Below, one piece after another: positions 1 to 8,180 of a stretch of 64,000 nt of DNA. Both the position numbers and the translations under genes were made by a program. The stretch's first letter is position 1; each line of letters opens with the position of its first letter. Origin of the DNA: Castellaniella sp049650445 (GTDB lineage: Bacteria; Pseudomonadota; Gammaproteobacteria; Burkholderiales; Burkholderiaceae_B); NCBI RefSeq assembly GCF_049650445.1, contig NZ_JBASAD010000024.1, forward strand, positions 33,574 to 97,573. Reading direction: 5' to 3'. Under the pieces are notes generated by a model, which did no database searches, was not told the DNA's origin, and saw only the letters and a list, made by a program, of their open reading frames with translations.

Positions 1-2
1 CC

Positions 3-212
3 GACGTCGCCCGCATGCTGCATGAATCACCTGAAGACATTCGGGACGACGACAACCTGATGGACCTGGGTCTGGATTCCATGCGCCTGATGAAGCTCGC
101 CGCGCAATGGCGCGAAGCCGGCGCACGGCTGGAATTCGCCGATCTGGCCGCCGATGCCACCCTGGCGCACTGGTGGGCGATCGTGGCGCGCGGCCAGGCG
201 AACCCCACATGA
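3..212 (+). CDS. Aryl carrier protein domain, 3' fragment (EntB/VibB-type)
   Basis: The 5' end lies outside the window; the last 69 codons are visible. The fragment contains the phosphopantetheine attachment motif LGLDSMRL, with the serine codon at 78-80, and a C-terminal WW pair. It resembles the aryl carrier domain at the C-terminus of E. coli EntB. Such a domain carries 2,3-dihydroxybenzoate as a thioester for the condensation domain of an EntF-type synthetase. The stop codon overlaps the ATG of the next gene as ATGA, so the two are probably translationally coupled. The only isochorismatase gene in view (6667-7305) lacks a carrier domain. This fragment could therefore be a free carrier protein, the tail of an EntE fusion, or the tail of a second, bifunctional EntB. 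The visible part cannot decide. Confidence 0.85.
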   Translation, partial: DVARMLHESPEDIRDDDNLMDLGLDSMRLMKLAAQWREAGARLEFADLAADATLAHWWAIVARGQANPT

Positions 213-3200
213 ATGTACAGTCCCATCGGACGGACACGGGCACGGTCCCGCCCACCGCCGATCCAGTCTGGTCGCCGCTGACCGAGGCCCAGGAAGGCCT
301 GTGGTACGCCCAGCGCCTGGACCCGGGCAATCCGATCTTCAATCCGGCGCATTGCACCACCCTGCGCGGCGCGCTGGACGTGCCGCGCTTCGAACAGGCC
401 GTGAATCAGGCGCTGGCCGAGGCCGAATCCCTGGCCCTGCGTTTCGAGGACCGCCCCGCAGGCCCGGTGCAACGCATCGACCCCACGCGCGCGCCGCGCC
501 TGGAGATCCGCGACCTGCGCCATCTGCCGGAAGCGCAGGCACACGCACACGACTGGATACAGGACGACCTGCGGCGCCCCGTGGTTCCCATGCGCGATCC
601 CCTGTCGCGCCAGATCCTGTTCCGCTGCGGCCCGGCCCTGGCGCTGTGGTACCAGCGCGTACACCACCTGGCGGCCGACGGCTACGCCATGGCCTTGATC
701 GAAGGCCGCGCCATCCGCCTGTACCGGGCGCTGGGCGAAAACACCGCCGACCGGGAACCGCCGCTGGCGCCGCTGGCGCCGGTCTGGGAAGAAGACCGCG
801 CCTGGCGCGCCGATCCGAAGCGGGAACAGGCCCGCGCATTCTGGCGGACGCAATGCGCGGACCACGTACCCGCCGCCAGCCTGGCCGCCGGATCGGCGCT
901 GAGCGCCCACGACTGTCTGCGCCTGGAACTCGATGCCCCCCTCGCGCTGATCGAGTCGCTGCAGGCTCTTGAAACCGCCACCGAGGTCGGCTGGCCCGAC
1001 ATCCTCACCACCCTGGGGGCCGCCTACGTGGCCCGCCACCTGGGACCGTCCGCCTGCGTGACGGGCGTGCCCGCCATGGGCCGCCTGGGCAGCAAAAGCG
1101 CCCGCGCCGTGGCGACCGTGATGAACGTGCTGCCCTGGGCCTGGACCCCGGACGAGGACGCCCCGCTGGCCGACACGCTGCGGGACGCCGCCCGTTCGCT
1201 GCGCGGCCTGCGGCGCCACAGCCGCTACCGCGCCGAGCACCTGCGCCGCGACCTGACGCTGCCGGGCGGCCTGCCGCGCCTGCACGGCCCGATCCTGAAC
1301 GTCCTGCCCTTCGACGCCCCCTACGCGGCCGCCGGCCTGGATGCCGCACAGGCCGTGCTGTGCACCGGCCCGGTCGAGGACTTGACGATCAGTTTCCGGG
1401 CGGCGCCCGACGGCAGCGGCCTGCGTCTCGAAATCGAGGCCAACCCCGCGCTGTATCCCTCGGCGCAGGCCCAGGCCCATCTGCGGCGCCTGGCGGCTTT
1501 CCTGGCCGCCGCTCTGGCCGCCCCCCGGCTGGCCGATGTGCCCACGCTGACGGCGGATGAGCACGAGCGCTGGGTGCTGGCCCCAAACCGCACCGAACAC
1601 CCCGTGCCCGACGGCACGCTCTGGTCGCGCATCCAGGACCGACTGCGCGCCGCACCCGGTCACGTCGGTCTGGAAGACGAAACGGGCACCTGGACCTATG
1701 CCGAGATCGACGCCTGGACGGCACGCGCTGCCGGTCGTCTGCGTACTCTGGGCGCAGGCCCCGGCGGCGTGGCGGCCGTGGCCCTGCCGCGTTCGGCACG
1801 GCGCGTGCTGTGCCTGCTGGCGATCCTGCGCAGCGGCGCGGCCTACCTGCCCCTGGACCCGCGCCAGCCGGCCGCGCGCCTGCGCGGCATCCTGGCCGAC
1901 GCGCGCGCCTGCGTCCTGATCGGCTCTGCCGAACTGTGCGATGGCCTGGACACCCGGTCGCTGTCGGCGGACACGCTGGGAAACCAGGACGAGGCTCGTC
2001 CCGGCACCGCGCACGCGGTTGCCCACGAGCTCCCCGACACACCGGCGGCCGGCCCCGAGGACCCGGCCTACGTGATCTATACCTCCGGTTCCACCGGCAC
2101 GCCCAAGGGCGTGATCGTGTCCCACGCGGCCATCGTCAACCGGCTGGAATGGATGCGCGCGCACTACGCCATCGGGCTGCAGGATCGCATTCTGCAAAAG
2201 ACCCCGGCGACCTTCGACGTGTCCGTCTGGGAACTGTTCCTGCCCTTCCTGAGCGGCGCCCGTCTGGTGGTCGCCCCGCCCGACGCCCACCGCGATCCGG
2301 CCTGGCTGTGCCGCCTGATGCGCGAGCACCGCATCACCGTGCTGCACTTCGTGCCGTCCATGCTGGCCGCCGTGCTGGACGAGCCCGCCGCGCACGGCCT
2401 GGCGGCCCGCCTGGTGTTCTGCAGCGGCGAAGCGCTGCCCGCCGCCCTGCGCGACCGCTTTCACCGCATGATCCGGGCGGAACTGCACAATCTGTACGGC
2501 CCGACCGAGGCCGCCGTGGACGTATCGTACTGGCCGGCCACGGCGGACGACGACAGCCGGCCGGTACCCATCGGCCTGCCGGTCTGGAATACCCGGCTGC
2601 ACGTGCTGGACCCGCATCTGCGGCCCGTGCCGCCCGGCACGCCCGGCCAGCTCTATCTGGGCGGCCGCCAACTGGCGACCGGCTACCTGGGCCGGCCCGA
2701 CCTGACCGCCGAACGCTTCATCGCGGCCCCGCCCGGCCTGCCGGACGACCGCCTGTACGCCACCGGCGACCTGGCTACGCTGCGCGAAGACTGCGCCGTG
2801 GTCTACCTGGGTCGCCTGGATCATCAGGTCAAATTGCGCGGCCAGCGCATCGAACTGGGCGAGATCGAGGCCGTGCTGACCGCCCATCCGGACGTCGTCC
2901 AGGCGGCCGTCCTGGCCCGCGAGGACCAGCCCGGCCAGCCGCTGCTGGCGGCCTACGTGGTGACCGAGTCCGGGCGCATCCCCGACTGCCGCGCCCTGGC
3001 CGCCCATATCGCCGACCATCTGCCGGACTACATGGTGCCCTCTGCCTGGGTGCCGCTGGCGGCGCTGCCGGTCACGGCCAACGGCAAGCTCGACCGCAAG
3101 GCGCTGCCCGCCCCTGAACGGTCCGCACACACCGCATCCCGCCCCCCGCGCACGGGTGTGGAGCACCGTGTGGCCGAGGCCTTCCGCACCGTGCTGAATC

Positions 3201-4252
3201 TGCCGGATCTGCCGGGTGCGGACGACGATTTCTTCGCTCTGGGCGGACATTCGCTGCTGGCGGCGCGCCTGGCCCTGGCGCTGCGCGACGGCTACGATCT
3301 GTCGCTGGGCACGGTCTTCCAGTACCCCACGGTGGCACGCCTGGCCGCCCACCTGGAGGACGCGTCCGGACGCGCCTCCGGGGCCGCACAGGCCGGCTTC
3401 GGTCCCATCGTGACCCTGCGCGAGGCCGCCGGCCGTCCAGCGCTGTTCTGCATCCACCCGGCCGGCGGCCTGTCCTGGTGCTACGGCATCCTGGCCCGCG
3501 CCCTGCCCACGCCGCGCACGGTCCACGGCCTGCAGGCAGCCGCCCTGGCCCTGGACGGCCAGCCGCCTGCCGACAGCCTGGACGCGCTGGTGCAGGCCTA
3601 CACCGACCAGGTGCTGTCGCTGCAGGCCGAAGGCCCGTATCACGTGGCCGGCTGGTCCGTGGGCGGCATCCTGGCGCAGGCCATGGCCGCCGAGCTGCAG
3701 GCGCGCGGCCGGACCGTGGGCGTCGTCGCCCTGCTCGACGCCTATCCCTGCGAGGCCTGGCGGGACCGTCCGGCGCCCGCTCCCGAGGACCTGTACAAGG
3801 CGCTGCTGCACATCGCCGGCGCCGACCCGGACGCCCTGCCGCCGGAGCGCCTGAGCCGCAGCGGTGTCATCGAATTCCTGCGCGCCCAGGGCCACCCGCT
3901 GGGCGAACTGTCCGACGCGCGGCTGGACGCGGTCTTCGAGACCGTCGGCCACACCAACCGCCTGGTGCGCGGTCACCGGCACGCACGCTACGACGGTCCG
4001 GCACTGCACTTCCAGGCCGCCCTGGATCACACGGATTCGGGCCTGGACCCCGATCTGTGGCAGCCGCACGTCGGCACGCTGACCCGCCACGGGGTGGACA
4101 GCACCCACGCCGGCCTGCCGGGCGCCGCTGCGGCGGCCCGGATCGCTCCCATCCTGGACGCCAGTCTGCGCATGGCCGACCGGAAAACACCGATCGCCGC
4201 CCCCATTGAATCGCATTTCCCCCCCATTCGATCGCACGAGGAACCCGCATGA
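209..4252 (+). CDS. entF: EntF-type nonribosomal peptide synthetase (C-A-PCP-TE), serine-activating
   Basis: This is a 1347-residue single-module synthetase; E. coli EntF has about 1290. Domains in order: condensation (HHLAADG at 152-158), adenylation (A3 core YTSGSTGTPKG at 624-634, then NLYGPTEAAVDVS and YLGRLDHQVKLRGQRIELGE), peptidyl carrier (GGHS, Ser1015) and thioesterase (GWSVGG, Ser1150, with a downstream LLDAYP Asp and an STHAG His). Aligned by eye with EntF, the substrate pocket reads D-V-W-H-F-S-L-V-D-K, the EntF serine code. The expected role is to couple DHB-charged carrier to L-Ser and to oligomerise and cyclise the product in the cytosol, giving enterobactin or a close DHB-Ser catecholate. 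The start at 209 is chosen because it overlaps the upstream stop; a longer in-frame start at 107 lies inside the previous gene. The stop overlaps the next ATG. Confidence 0.95.
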   Translation: MNVQSHRTDTGTVPPTADPVWSPLTEAQEGLWYAQRLDPGNPIFNPAHCTTLRGALDVPRFEQAVNQALAEAESLALRFEDRPAGPVQRIDPTRAPRLEIRDLRHLPEAQAHAHDWIQDDLRRPVVPMRDPLSRQILFRCGPALALWYQRVHHLAADGYAMALIEGRAIRLYRALGENTADREPPLAPLAPVWEEDRAWRADPKREQARAFWRTQCADHVPAASLAAGSALSAHDCLRLELDAPLALIESLQALETATEVGWPDILTTLGAAYVARHLGPSACVTGVPAMGRLGSKSARAVATVMNVLPWAWTPDEDAPLADTLRDAARSLRGLRRHSRYRAEHLRRDLTLPGGLPRLHGPILNVLPFDAPYAAAGLDAAQAVLCTGPVEDLTISFRAAPDGSGLRLEIEANPALYPSAQAQAHLRRLAAFLAAALAAPRLADVPTLTADEHERWVLAPNRTEHPVPDGTLWSRIQDRLRAAPGHVGLEDETGTWTYAEIDAWTARAAGRLRTLGAGPGGVAAVALPRSARRVLCLLAILRSGAAYLPLDPRQPAARLRGILADARACVLIGSAELCDGLDTRSLSADTLGNQDEARPGTAHAVAHELPDTPAAGPEDPAYVIYTSGSTGTPKGVIVSHAAIVNRLEWMRAHYAIGLQDRILQKTPATFDVSVWELFLPFLSGARLVVAPPDAHRDPAWLCRLMREHRITVLHFVPSMLAAVLDEPAAHGLAARLVFCSGEALPAALRDRFHRMIRAELHNLYGPTEAAVDVSYWPATADDDSRPVPIGLPVWNTRLHVLDPHLRPVPPGTPGQLYLGGRQLATGYLGRPDLTAERFIAAPPGLPDDRLYATGDLATLREDCAVVYLGRLDHQVKLRGQRIELGEIEAVLTAHPDVVQAAVLAREDQPGQPLLAAYVVTESGRIPDCRALAAHIADHLPDYMVPSAWVPLAALPVTANGKLDRKALPAPERSAHTASRPPRTGVEHRVAEAFRTVLNLPDLPGADDDFFALGGHSLLAARLALALRDGYDLSLGTVFQYPTVARLAAHLEDASGRASGAAQAGFGPIVTLREAAGRPALFCIHPAGGLSWCYGILARALPTPRTVHGLQAAALALDGQPPADSLDALVQAYTDQVLSLQAEGPYHVAGWSVGGILAQAMAAELQARGRTVGVVALLDAYPCEAWRDRPAPAPEDLYKALLHIAGADPDALPPERLSRSGVIEFLRAQGHPLGELSDARLDAVFETVGHTNRLVRGHRHARYDGPALHFQAALDHTDSGLDPDLWQPHVGTLTRHGVDSTHAGLPGAAAAARIAPILDASLRMADRKTPIAAPIESHFPPIRSHEEPA

Positions 4253-5376
4253 ACACAGACATGATTGCCCATTCGACGCTGCGGCGCGGCGCCCGCATCC
4301 TGCTGGCCGGCGCCACCCTGGCCCTGGCCGCCGGCTGCGCCGCCCCCCCTCCGTCCGCACCCGCCGCCTCGGCGGCGAACCCGCCGGCCAGCGCCCCGGC
4401 CTGGTCCGTCACCGCGCAGGCCATCGACATGCCGCCAGGCATCTACCAAGGCGCCTACAGCGCACGCGCCCAGCGCCTGTATATCACCTCTGCCATCGGC
4501 CGCCCGCCGGTCAAGGAATCGCGCCTGCTGGCCTTCGATCCGACCAGCCTGCGCGTCGTCGCGTCCGCCACACCGCCCCTGCAGGCCAGCCGTGCGGACG
4601 GCCAGGTGCAAGCCGTCTACGGCCTGACCGCGGAGGACGACCGCAACCAGATCTGGACCACGAACACCCGCAGCGGCTCCGTCGCGGTCTACCGGCAATC
4701 GGACCTGTCCCTGATCAAGCAGTTCCCCGATGACGCGACGCCCCATGCGCGCGACGTGCTGGTCGACGCCGCGCGCCACCGCGCCTATGTCTCCTCGCCC
4801 GCCGCCAACGTCATCCACGTGTTCGACAGCGCCACGCTGCAGCCGCTGCCCGGCATCACGCTGACCGGCGCCGGCGAAGCGCCCAAGCCCATGAGCCTGG
4901 CGCTGGATGCCGATCATCAGCGCCTGTACGCCGTCAGCCTGAACACCGCCGAAGTCTTCGCCATCGACACGGCCACGGGCCGCCAGGCCGCCCGCTACCC
5001 CGTGCCCGGCGCCCAGGGCGCTTCCGGCATCGCCATCGACAGCCAGACGCAGCGGATCTACGTGGCGGCCCAGAAATCCGGCGACCTGACCGTGCTGGAT
5101 GCCCGCGACGGCCGGGTCCTGCACCACCAGGCGACCGGGGCCGGCGCCCTGAACGTCGCCTTCGACCCGGTCCACCGCCTGGCCTACGTCGCCAATCGCG
5201 GCGCAGGCACCGTCACCGTCATGGACGAGCACGGTGCGATCCAGGCCCAGGTGGACACCGGTTCCGCCCCGAACCACATCGCGCTGGATGCACAGGGCAC
5301 CGCCTGGGTCACGGTAAAACAGGGCAAGAACGATCCGCGCGGTGACCGCCTGGTACGCATCGAGGCGCACCGCTGA
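4249..5376 (+). CDS. YncE-like beta-propeller lipoprotein in siderophore operon
   Basis: This 375-residue protein has a lipoprotein signal: a hydrophobic stretch ending in LAAGC, with Cys30 as the predicted lipid anchor, followed by an Ala/Pro-rich linker. The rest shows regularly spaced blade-like repeats (for example RLYITSA, RAYVSSPAANVIHVFD, RIYVAAQKSGDLTVLD, LAYVANRGAGTVTVMD), typical of the YncE/40-residue YVTN beta-propeller family. E. coli yncE is known to be iron-repressed, but its biochemical role is not settled. Here the gene is fused by ATGA overlap to entF and sits 2 nt before entC, so it is almost certainly co-expressed with siderophore synthesis. A role in binding or handling the siderophore in the periplasm is inference only. 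ATG 4261 is an alternative start. Confidence 0.85.
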   Translation: MNTDMIAHSTLRRGARILLAGATLALAAGCAAPPPSAPAASAANPPASAPAWSVTAQAIDMPPGIYQGAYSARAQRLYITSAIGRPPVKESRLLAFDPTSLRVVASATPPLQASRADGQVQAVYGLTAEDDRNQIWTTNTRSGSVAVYRQSDLSLIKQFPDDATPHARDVLVDAARHRAYVSSPAANVIHVFDSATLQPLPGITLTGAGEAPKPMSLALDADHQRLYAVSLNTAEVFAIDTATGRQAARYPVPGAQGASGIAIDSQTQRIYVAAQKSGDLTVLDARDGRVLHHQATGAGALNVAFDPVHRLAYVANRGAGTVTVMDEHGAIQAQVDTGSAPNHIALDAQGTAWVTVKQGKNDPRGDRLVRIEAHR

Positions 5377-5378
5377 TC

Positions 5379-6605
5379 ATGGACATGCCCGTCCGCACAT
5401 CCACCGCATCAGACACTGGCGCCCTGGCCGGTTTCCAGCCGGGCGACAGCCTGTTCACCGCCCAGGGCCAGGGATTCCACGGCCAGGGCTGCCTGCTGCA
5501 GGCCACGCCCCGCGAAGACGTGGGCGCCTGCGCCGCGCGCCTGCTCGCCCAGGCGGCTGAACTGCGCGCAGAAGCGGACGCGACGAACACGGATACGTCC
5601 ACGCCAGGCGGGCCCCGCCCGTCCGGTGCGGATGGCGCGCGCCCGCTGCTGCTGGGCCTGCTGCCCTACGACCCAGCCGGCCCGGCACCCGCCCAACTGC
5701 GCGTGCCCCGGTCGCTGCGACGCATCCACACGCCGTCCGGCCTGCCGCCCGCGCCCGGCACCGCCATCCTTCAGCGCCGGGAGTACCCCGACCAGACCGG
5801 ATATGAACGCAGCGTATACGCGGCGCTTGAACGGCTGCACCGGAACGATGGCCTGCGCAAACTGGTGCTGTCACGCACCCTGGAACTGGAACTGGAGCGC
5901 CCTCTGGACCTGCCCGAGGTCCTCGCGCGGCTCTGGCAGGCCAGCCCGCACGGCCACACCTACGCGCTGCCGGTCTGCGCACACAGCCAGGATTATTTCC
6001 TGGGCGCCAGCCCGGAACTGCTGGTGCGCCGGGAAGGCCGCCGGGTGCGGGTGCACCCCTTGGCCGGCACGGCCGCGCGTCACCCCGATGCGGCCGAGGA
6101 TGCCCGCATCGCCCAGGCGCTGCTGGGCTCACCCAAGGACCGGCTGGAACACACCGTCGTGGTCGAAGCCATCGAGGCCGCGCTGCGGCCGCTGTGCCGC
6201 ACGCTGGACATCCCCGCGCAACCCGGCCTGACCTCGACCGCCCGGCTCTGGCACCTGGGTACGCTGATCGAAGGCGAACTGTCCGATCCCGCCATCAGCG
6301 CCCTGGACCTGGCCATCACCCTGCACCCCACTCCCGCCGTCTGCGGCCTGCCCACGGCGGACGCCCGGCGCGCCATCGCGGCACTCGAACCCTTCGAGCG
6401 CGGCTACTTCGCCGGCGCCGTGGGCTGGTGCGACACGGCCGGCGACGGCGCCTGGGCGGTCGCCATCCGCTGCGCCCATGCCAGCGGCCGCCGGCTGACC
6501 CTGTCGGCGGGCGCGGGCATCGTACCCGGTTCAGTCCCGACACTCGAATACCAGGAAACCGGCAACAAGCTGCGCACCGTCCTGGACGCGCTGGGGCTCG
6601 CCTGA
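5379..6605 (+). CDS. entC: Isochorismate synthase
   Basis: This 408-residue protein of the chorismate-utilising family (EntC/DhbC/MenF) converts chorismate to isochorismate, the first step toward 2,3-dihydroxybenzoate. Visible family features are KLVLSRTLELE around the catalytic lysine, GASPELLVRR, HPLAGTAAR, the HPTPAVCGLP block and the C-terminal metal-binding GAGIVPGS...EYQETGNKL. Length is close to E. coli EntC (391), with an N-terminal extension of low conservation. It starts 2 nt after the lipoprotein stop and is followed by 61 nt before entB. Siderophore context and the neighbouring entB and entA favour EntC over MenF or a salicylate-forming enzyme. Confidence 0.95.
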   Translation: MDMPVRTSTASDTGALAGFQPGDSLFTAQGQGFHGQGCLLQATPREDVGACAARLLAQAAELRAEADATNTDTSTPGGPRPSGADGARPLLLGLLPYDPAGPAPAQLRVPRSLRRIHTPSGLPPAPGTAILQRREYPDQTGYERSVYAALERLHRNDGLRKLVLSRTLELELERPLDLPEVLARLWQASPHGHTYALPVCAHSQDYFLGASPELLVRREGRRVRVHPLAGTAARHPDAAEDARIAQALLGSPKDRLEHTVVVEAIEAALRPLCRTLDIPAQPGLTSTARLWHLGTLIEGELSDPAISALDLAITLHPTPAVCGLPTADARRAIAALEPFERGYFAGAVGWCDTAGDGAWAVAIRCAHASGRRLTLSAGAGIVPGSVPTLEYQETGNKLRTVLDALGLA

Positions 6606-6666
6606 GCCTCGAAGCCGTCCCCGGCGCCGCGACAGACCAGCCCGCACGCTCTTAAAAACCCGCACC

Positions 6667-7305
6667 ATGACCATCCCCTCTCTCCCGCCCTACGCCATGC
6701 CCCGCCAGTCCGTGCGCAACCGCGTGGACTGGCGCCCCGACAGGCGCCGCGCCGCCCTGCTGATCCACGACATGCAGGACTATTTCCTGGGCAAATACGA
6801 TGTGACGCAGGCGCCGATCCCCGACCTGATCGCCGCCATCGCCCGCCTGCGCGACCACTGCCGCGACCTGGGCATTCCCGTGTACTACACCGCCCAGCCC
6901 CCCGTGCAGCCCGACGCCGACCGGGCACTGCTGAACGATTTCTGGGGACCCGGCCTGACCGCACCGGAACACCAGTCCGGCGCGCACCTCGTCGCGGCCC
7001 TGACGCCACACCCCGAAGACACCGTGCTGACCAAATGGCGCTACAGCGCCTTCCAGCGATCCGATCTGCGCGAACGGCTGCGCGCGCAAGGCCGCGACCA
7101 GTTGATCATCACCGGCGTCTACGCCCACATCGGCTGCCTGGCCACCGCGCTGGAAGCCTTCATGCAGGACGTCCAGCCCTTCCTGGCCATCGACGCCTGC
7201 GCCGACTTCAGCCTGGAGGACCACCGGATGGCCATCACCCACGTCGCCCGCCGCTGCGGCGTCAGCCTGACCCTGGACGAAATCTTAGGAAATCTCCGAT
7301 CATGA
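6667..7305 (+). CDS. entB: Isochorismatase lacking the aryl carrier domain
   Basis: This protein hydrolyses isochorismate to 2,3-dihydro-2,3-dihydroxybenzoate and pyruvate. The 212 residues align end to end with the isochorismatase half of E. coli EntB: LLIHDMQDYF, IPVYYTAQP, RALLNDFWGPGLT, KWRYSAFQRS and ITGVYAHIGC. It stops where EntB (285 residues) would continue into its carrier domain. The carrier function must therefore be supplied by another polypeptide, plausibly the one ending at 212. The stop overlaps the ATG of entA (ATGA). No clear Shine-Dalgarno was seen before 6667. Confidence 0.94.
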   Translation: MTIPSLPPYAMPRQSVRNRVDWRPDRRRAALLIHDMQDYFLGKYDVTQAPIPDLIAAIARLRDHCRDLGIPVYYTAQPPVQPDADRALLNDFWGPGLTAPEHQSGAHLVAALTPHPEDTVLTKWRYSAFQRSDLRERLRAQGRDQLIITGVYAHIGCLATALEAFMQDVQPFLAIDACADFSLEDHRMAITHVARRCGVSLTLDEILGNLRS

Positions 7306-8102
7306 ACGACTTCCACGACCGTCACATCCTCGTCACCGGCGCCGCCAGCGGCATCGGCGCCGCCGTCGCCCGCCAGTTGCTCGCCCGGGGCGCCCGCGTC
7401 TGCGCCGTCGACCTCGACGAAACCGGCCTGCAGCGCCTGCACGCGCTCGCAGTGGACGCCGCTCAGGGCGGCGCGGACCTGTCCGACCGCCTGTGGACCG
7501 CCCCGCTGGACGTGCGCGACGCCGCGCAAGTCGAAGACACCCTCACCCGGGCCGAAGCCGCCCTCGGACCGCTCCACGGCCTGGCCAGCGTCGCCGGCGT
7601 CCTCGAAATGGGCGACGTCACCGACCTGGACGACGGCCAATGGGCGCACTGCTTCGACGTCAACGCCACCGGCGTCTTCCACCTCTGCCGCGCCGTCGCC
7701 CGCCGCCTGCGCGCACGCCGCGCCGGCGCCATCGTCACCGTCAGCTCCAACGCCGCCACCACCCCGCGCCCCGGCATGGCCGCCTACGCCGCCTCCAAAG
7801 CCGCCGCCACCCAGCTCACCCGCTGCCTGGGCCTGGAACTGGCCCCCCACCGCATCCGCGTCAACATCGTCTCTCCAGGCTCCACCGACACCGCCATGCA
7901 GCAGGCCATGTGGTCACAGGGCAGCTCACGCGACACCGTCATCGCCGGCGACCCCGCCCGCTGGCGCCTGGGCATCCCCCTGGCCAAGATCGCCACCCCC
8001 GACGAAATCGCCCAGGCCGTCCTGTTCCTGCTCTCCGACCAGGCCAGCCACATCACCCTGCACGACCTGCGTGTCGATGGCGGGGCGACGCTGGATCAGT
8101 AA
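7302..8102 (+). CDS. entA: 2,3-dihydro-2,3-dihydroxybenzoate dehydrogenase
   Basis: This 266-residue short-chain dehydrogenase/reductase oxidises 2,3-dihydro-DHB to 2,3-dihydroxybenzoate with NAD+. It has the Rossmann glycine motif TGAASGIG near the N-terminus, an N-A-type active-site Asn (DVNATG), the catalytic Ser in VSSNA and the YAASK Tyr/Lys pair. The C-terminus keeps the family pattern RVDGGATL. The ATG at 7302 overlaps the entB stop and is preferred over upstream in-frame codons that lie inside entB. It is the last gene of the + strand siderophore operon; gltD converges on it. Confidence 0.95.
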   Translation: MNDFHDRHILVTGAASGIGAAVARQLLARGARVCAVDLDETGLQRLHALAVDAAQGGADLSDRLWTAPLDVRDAAQVEDTLTRAEAALGPLHGLASVAGVLEMGDVTDLDDGQWAHCFDVNATGVFHLCRAVARRLRARRAGAIVTVSSNAATTPRPGMAAYAASKAAATQLTRCLGLELAPHRIRVNIVSPGSTDTAMQQAMWSQGSSRDTVIAGDPARWRLGIPLAKIATPDEIAQAVLFLLSDQASHITLHDLRVDGGATLDQ

Positions 8103-8126
8103 GAGAAGCGTGAGCCGGTGTGGGGC

Positions 8127-8148
8127 GGCCCTCCGGCTCTGGAGGGCC
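8127..8148. terminator. Hairpin between convergent entA and gltD
   Basis: Perfect 8-bp stem (GGCCCTCC/GGAGGGCC) with a 6-nt loop in the 78-bp convergent gap. No T-run follows on the + strand. On the minus strand a T-run directly follows the gltD stop but precedes this hairpin. It may act as a bidirectional terminator or mRNA 3' end barrier. Confidence 0.5.
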
Positions 8149-8180
8149 ACCCTGCGACGGCGGATTTAGAACACAAAAAA

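Noticed and set aside
107..208. Upstream in-frame ATG for the entF gene
   Set aside because: It lies inside the carrier-protein gene; the extension has no resemblance to EntF, and 209 gives the ATGA overlap.
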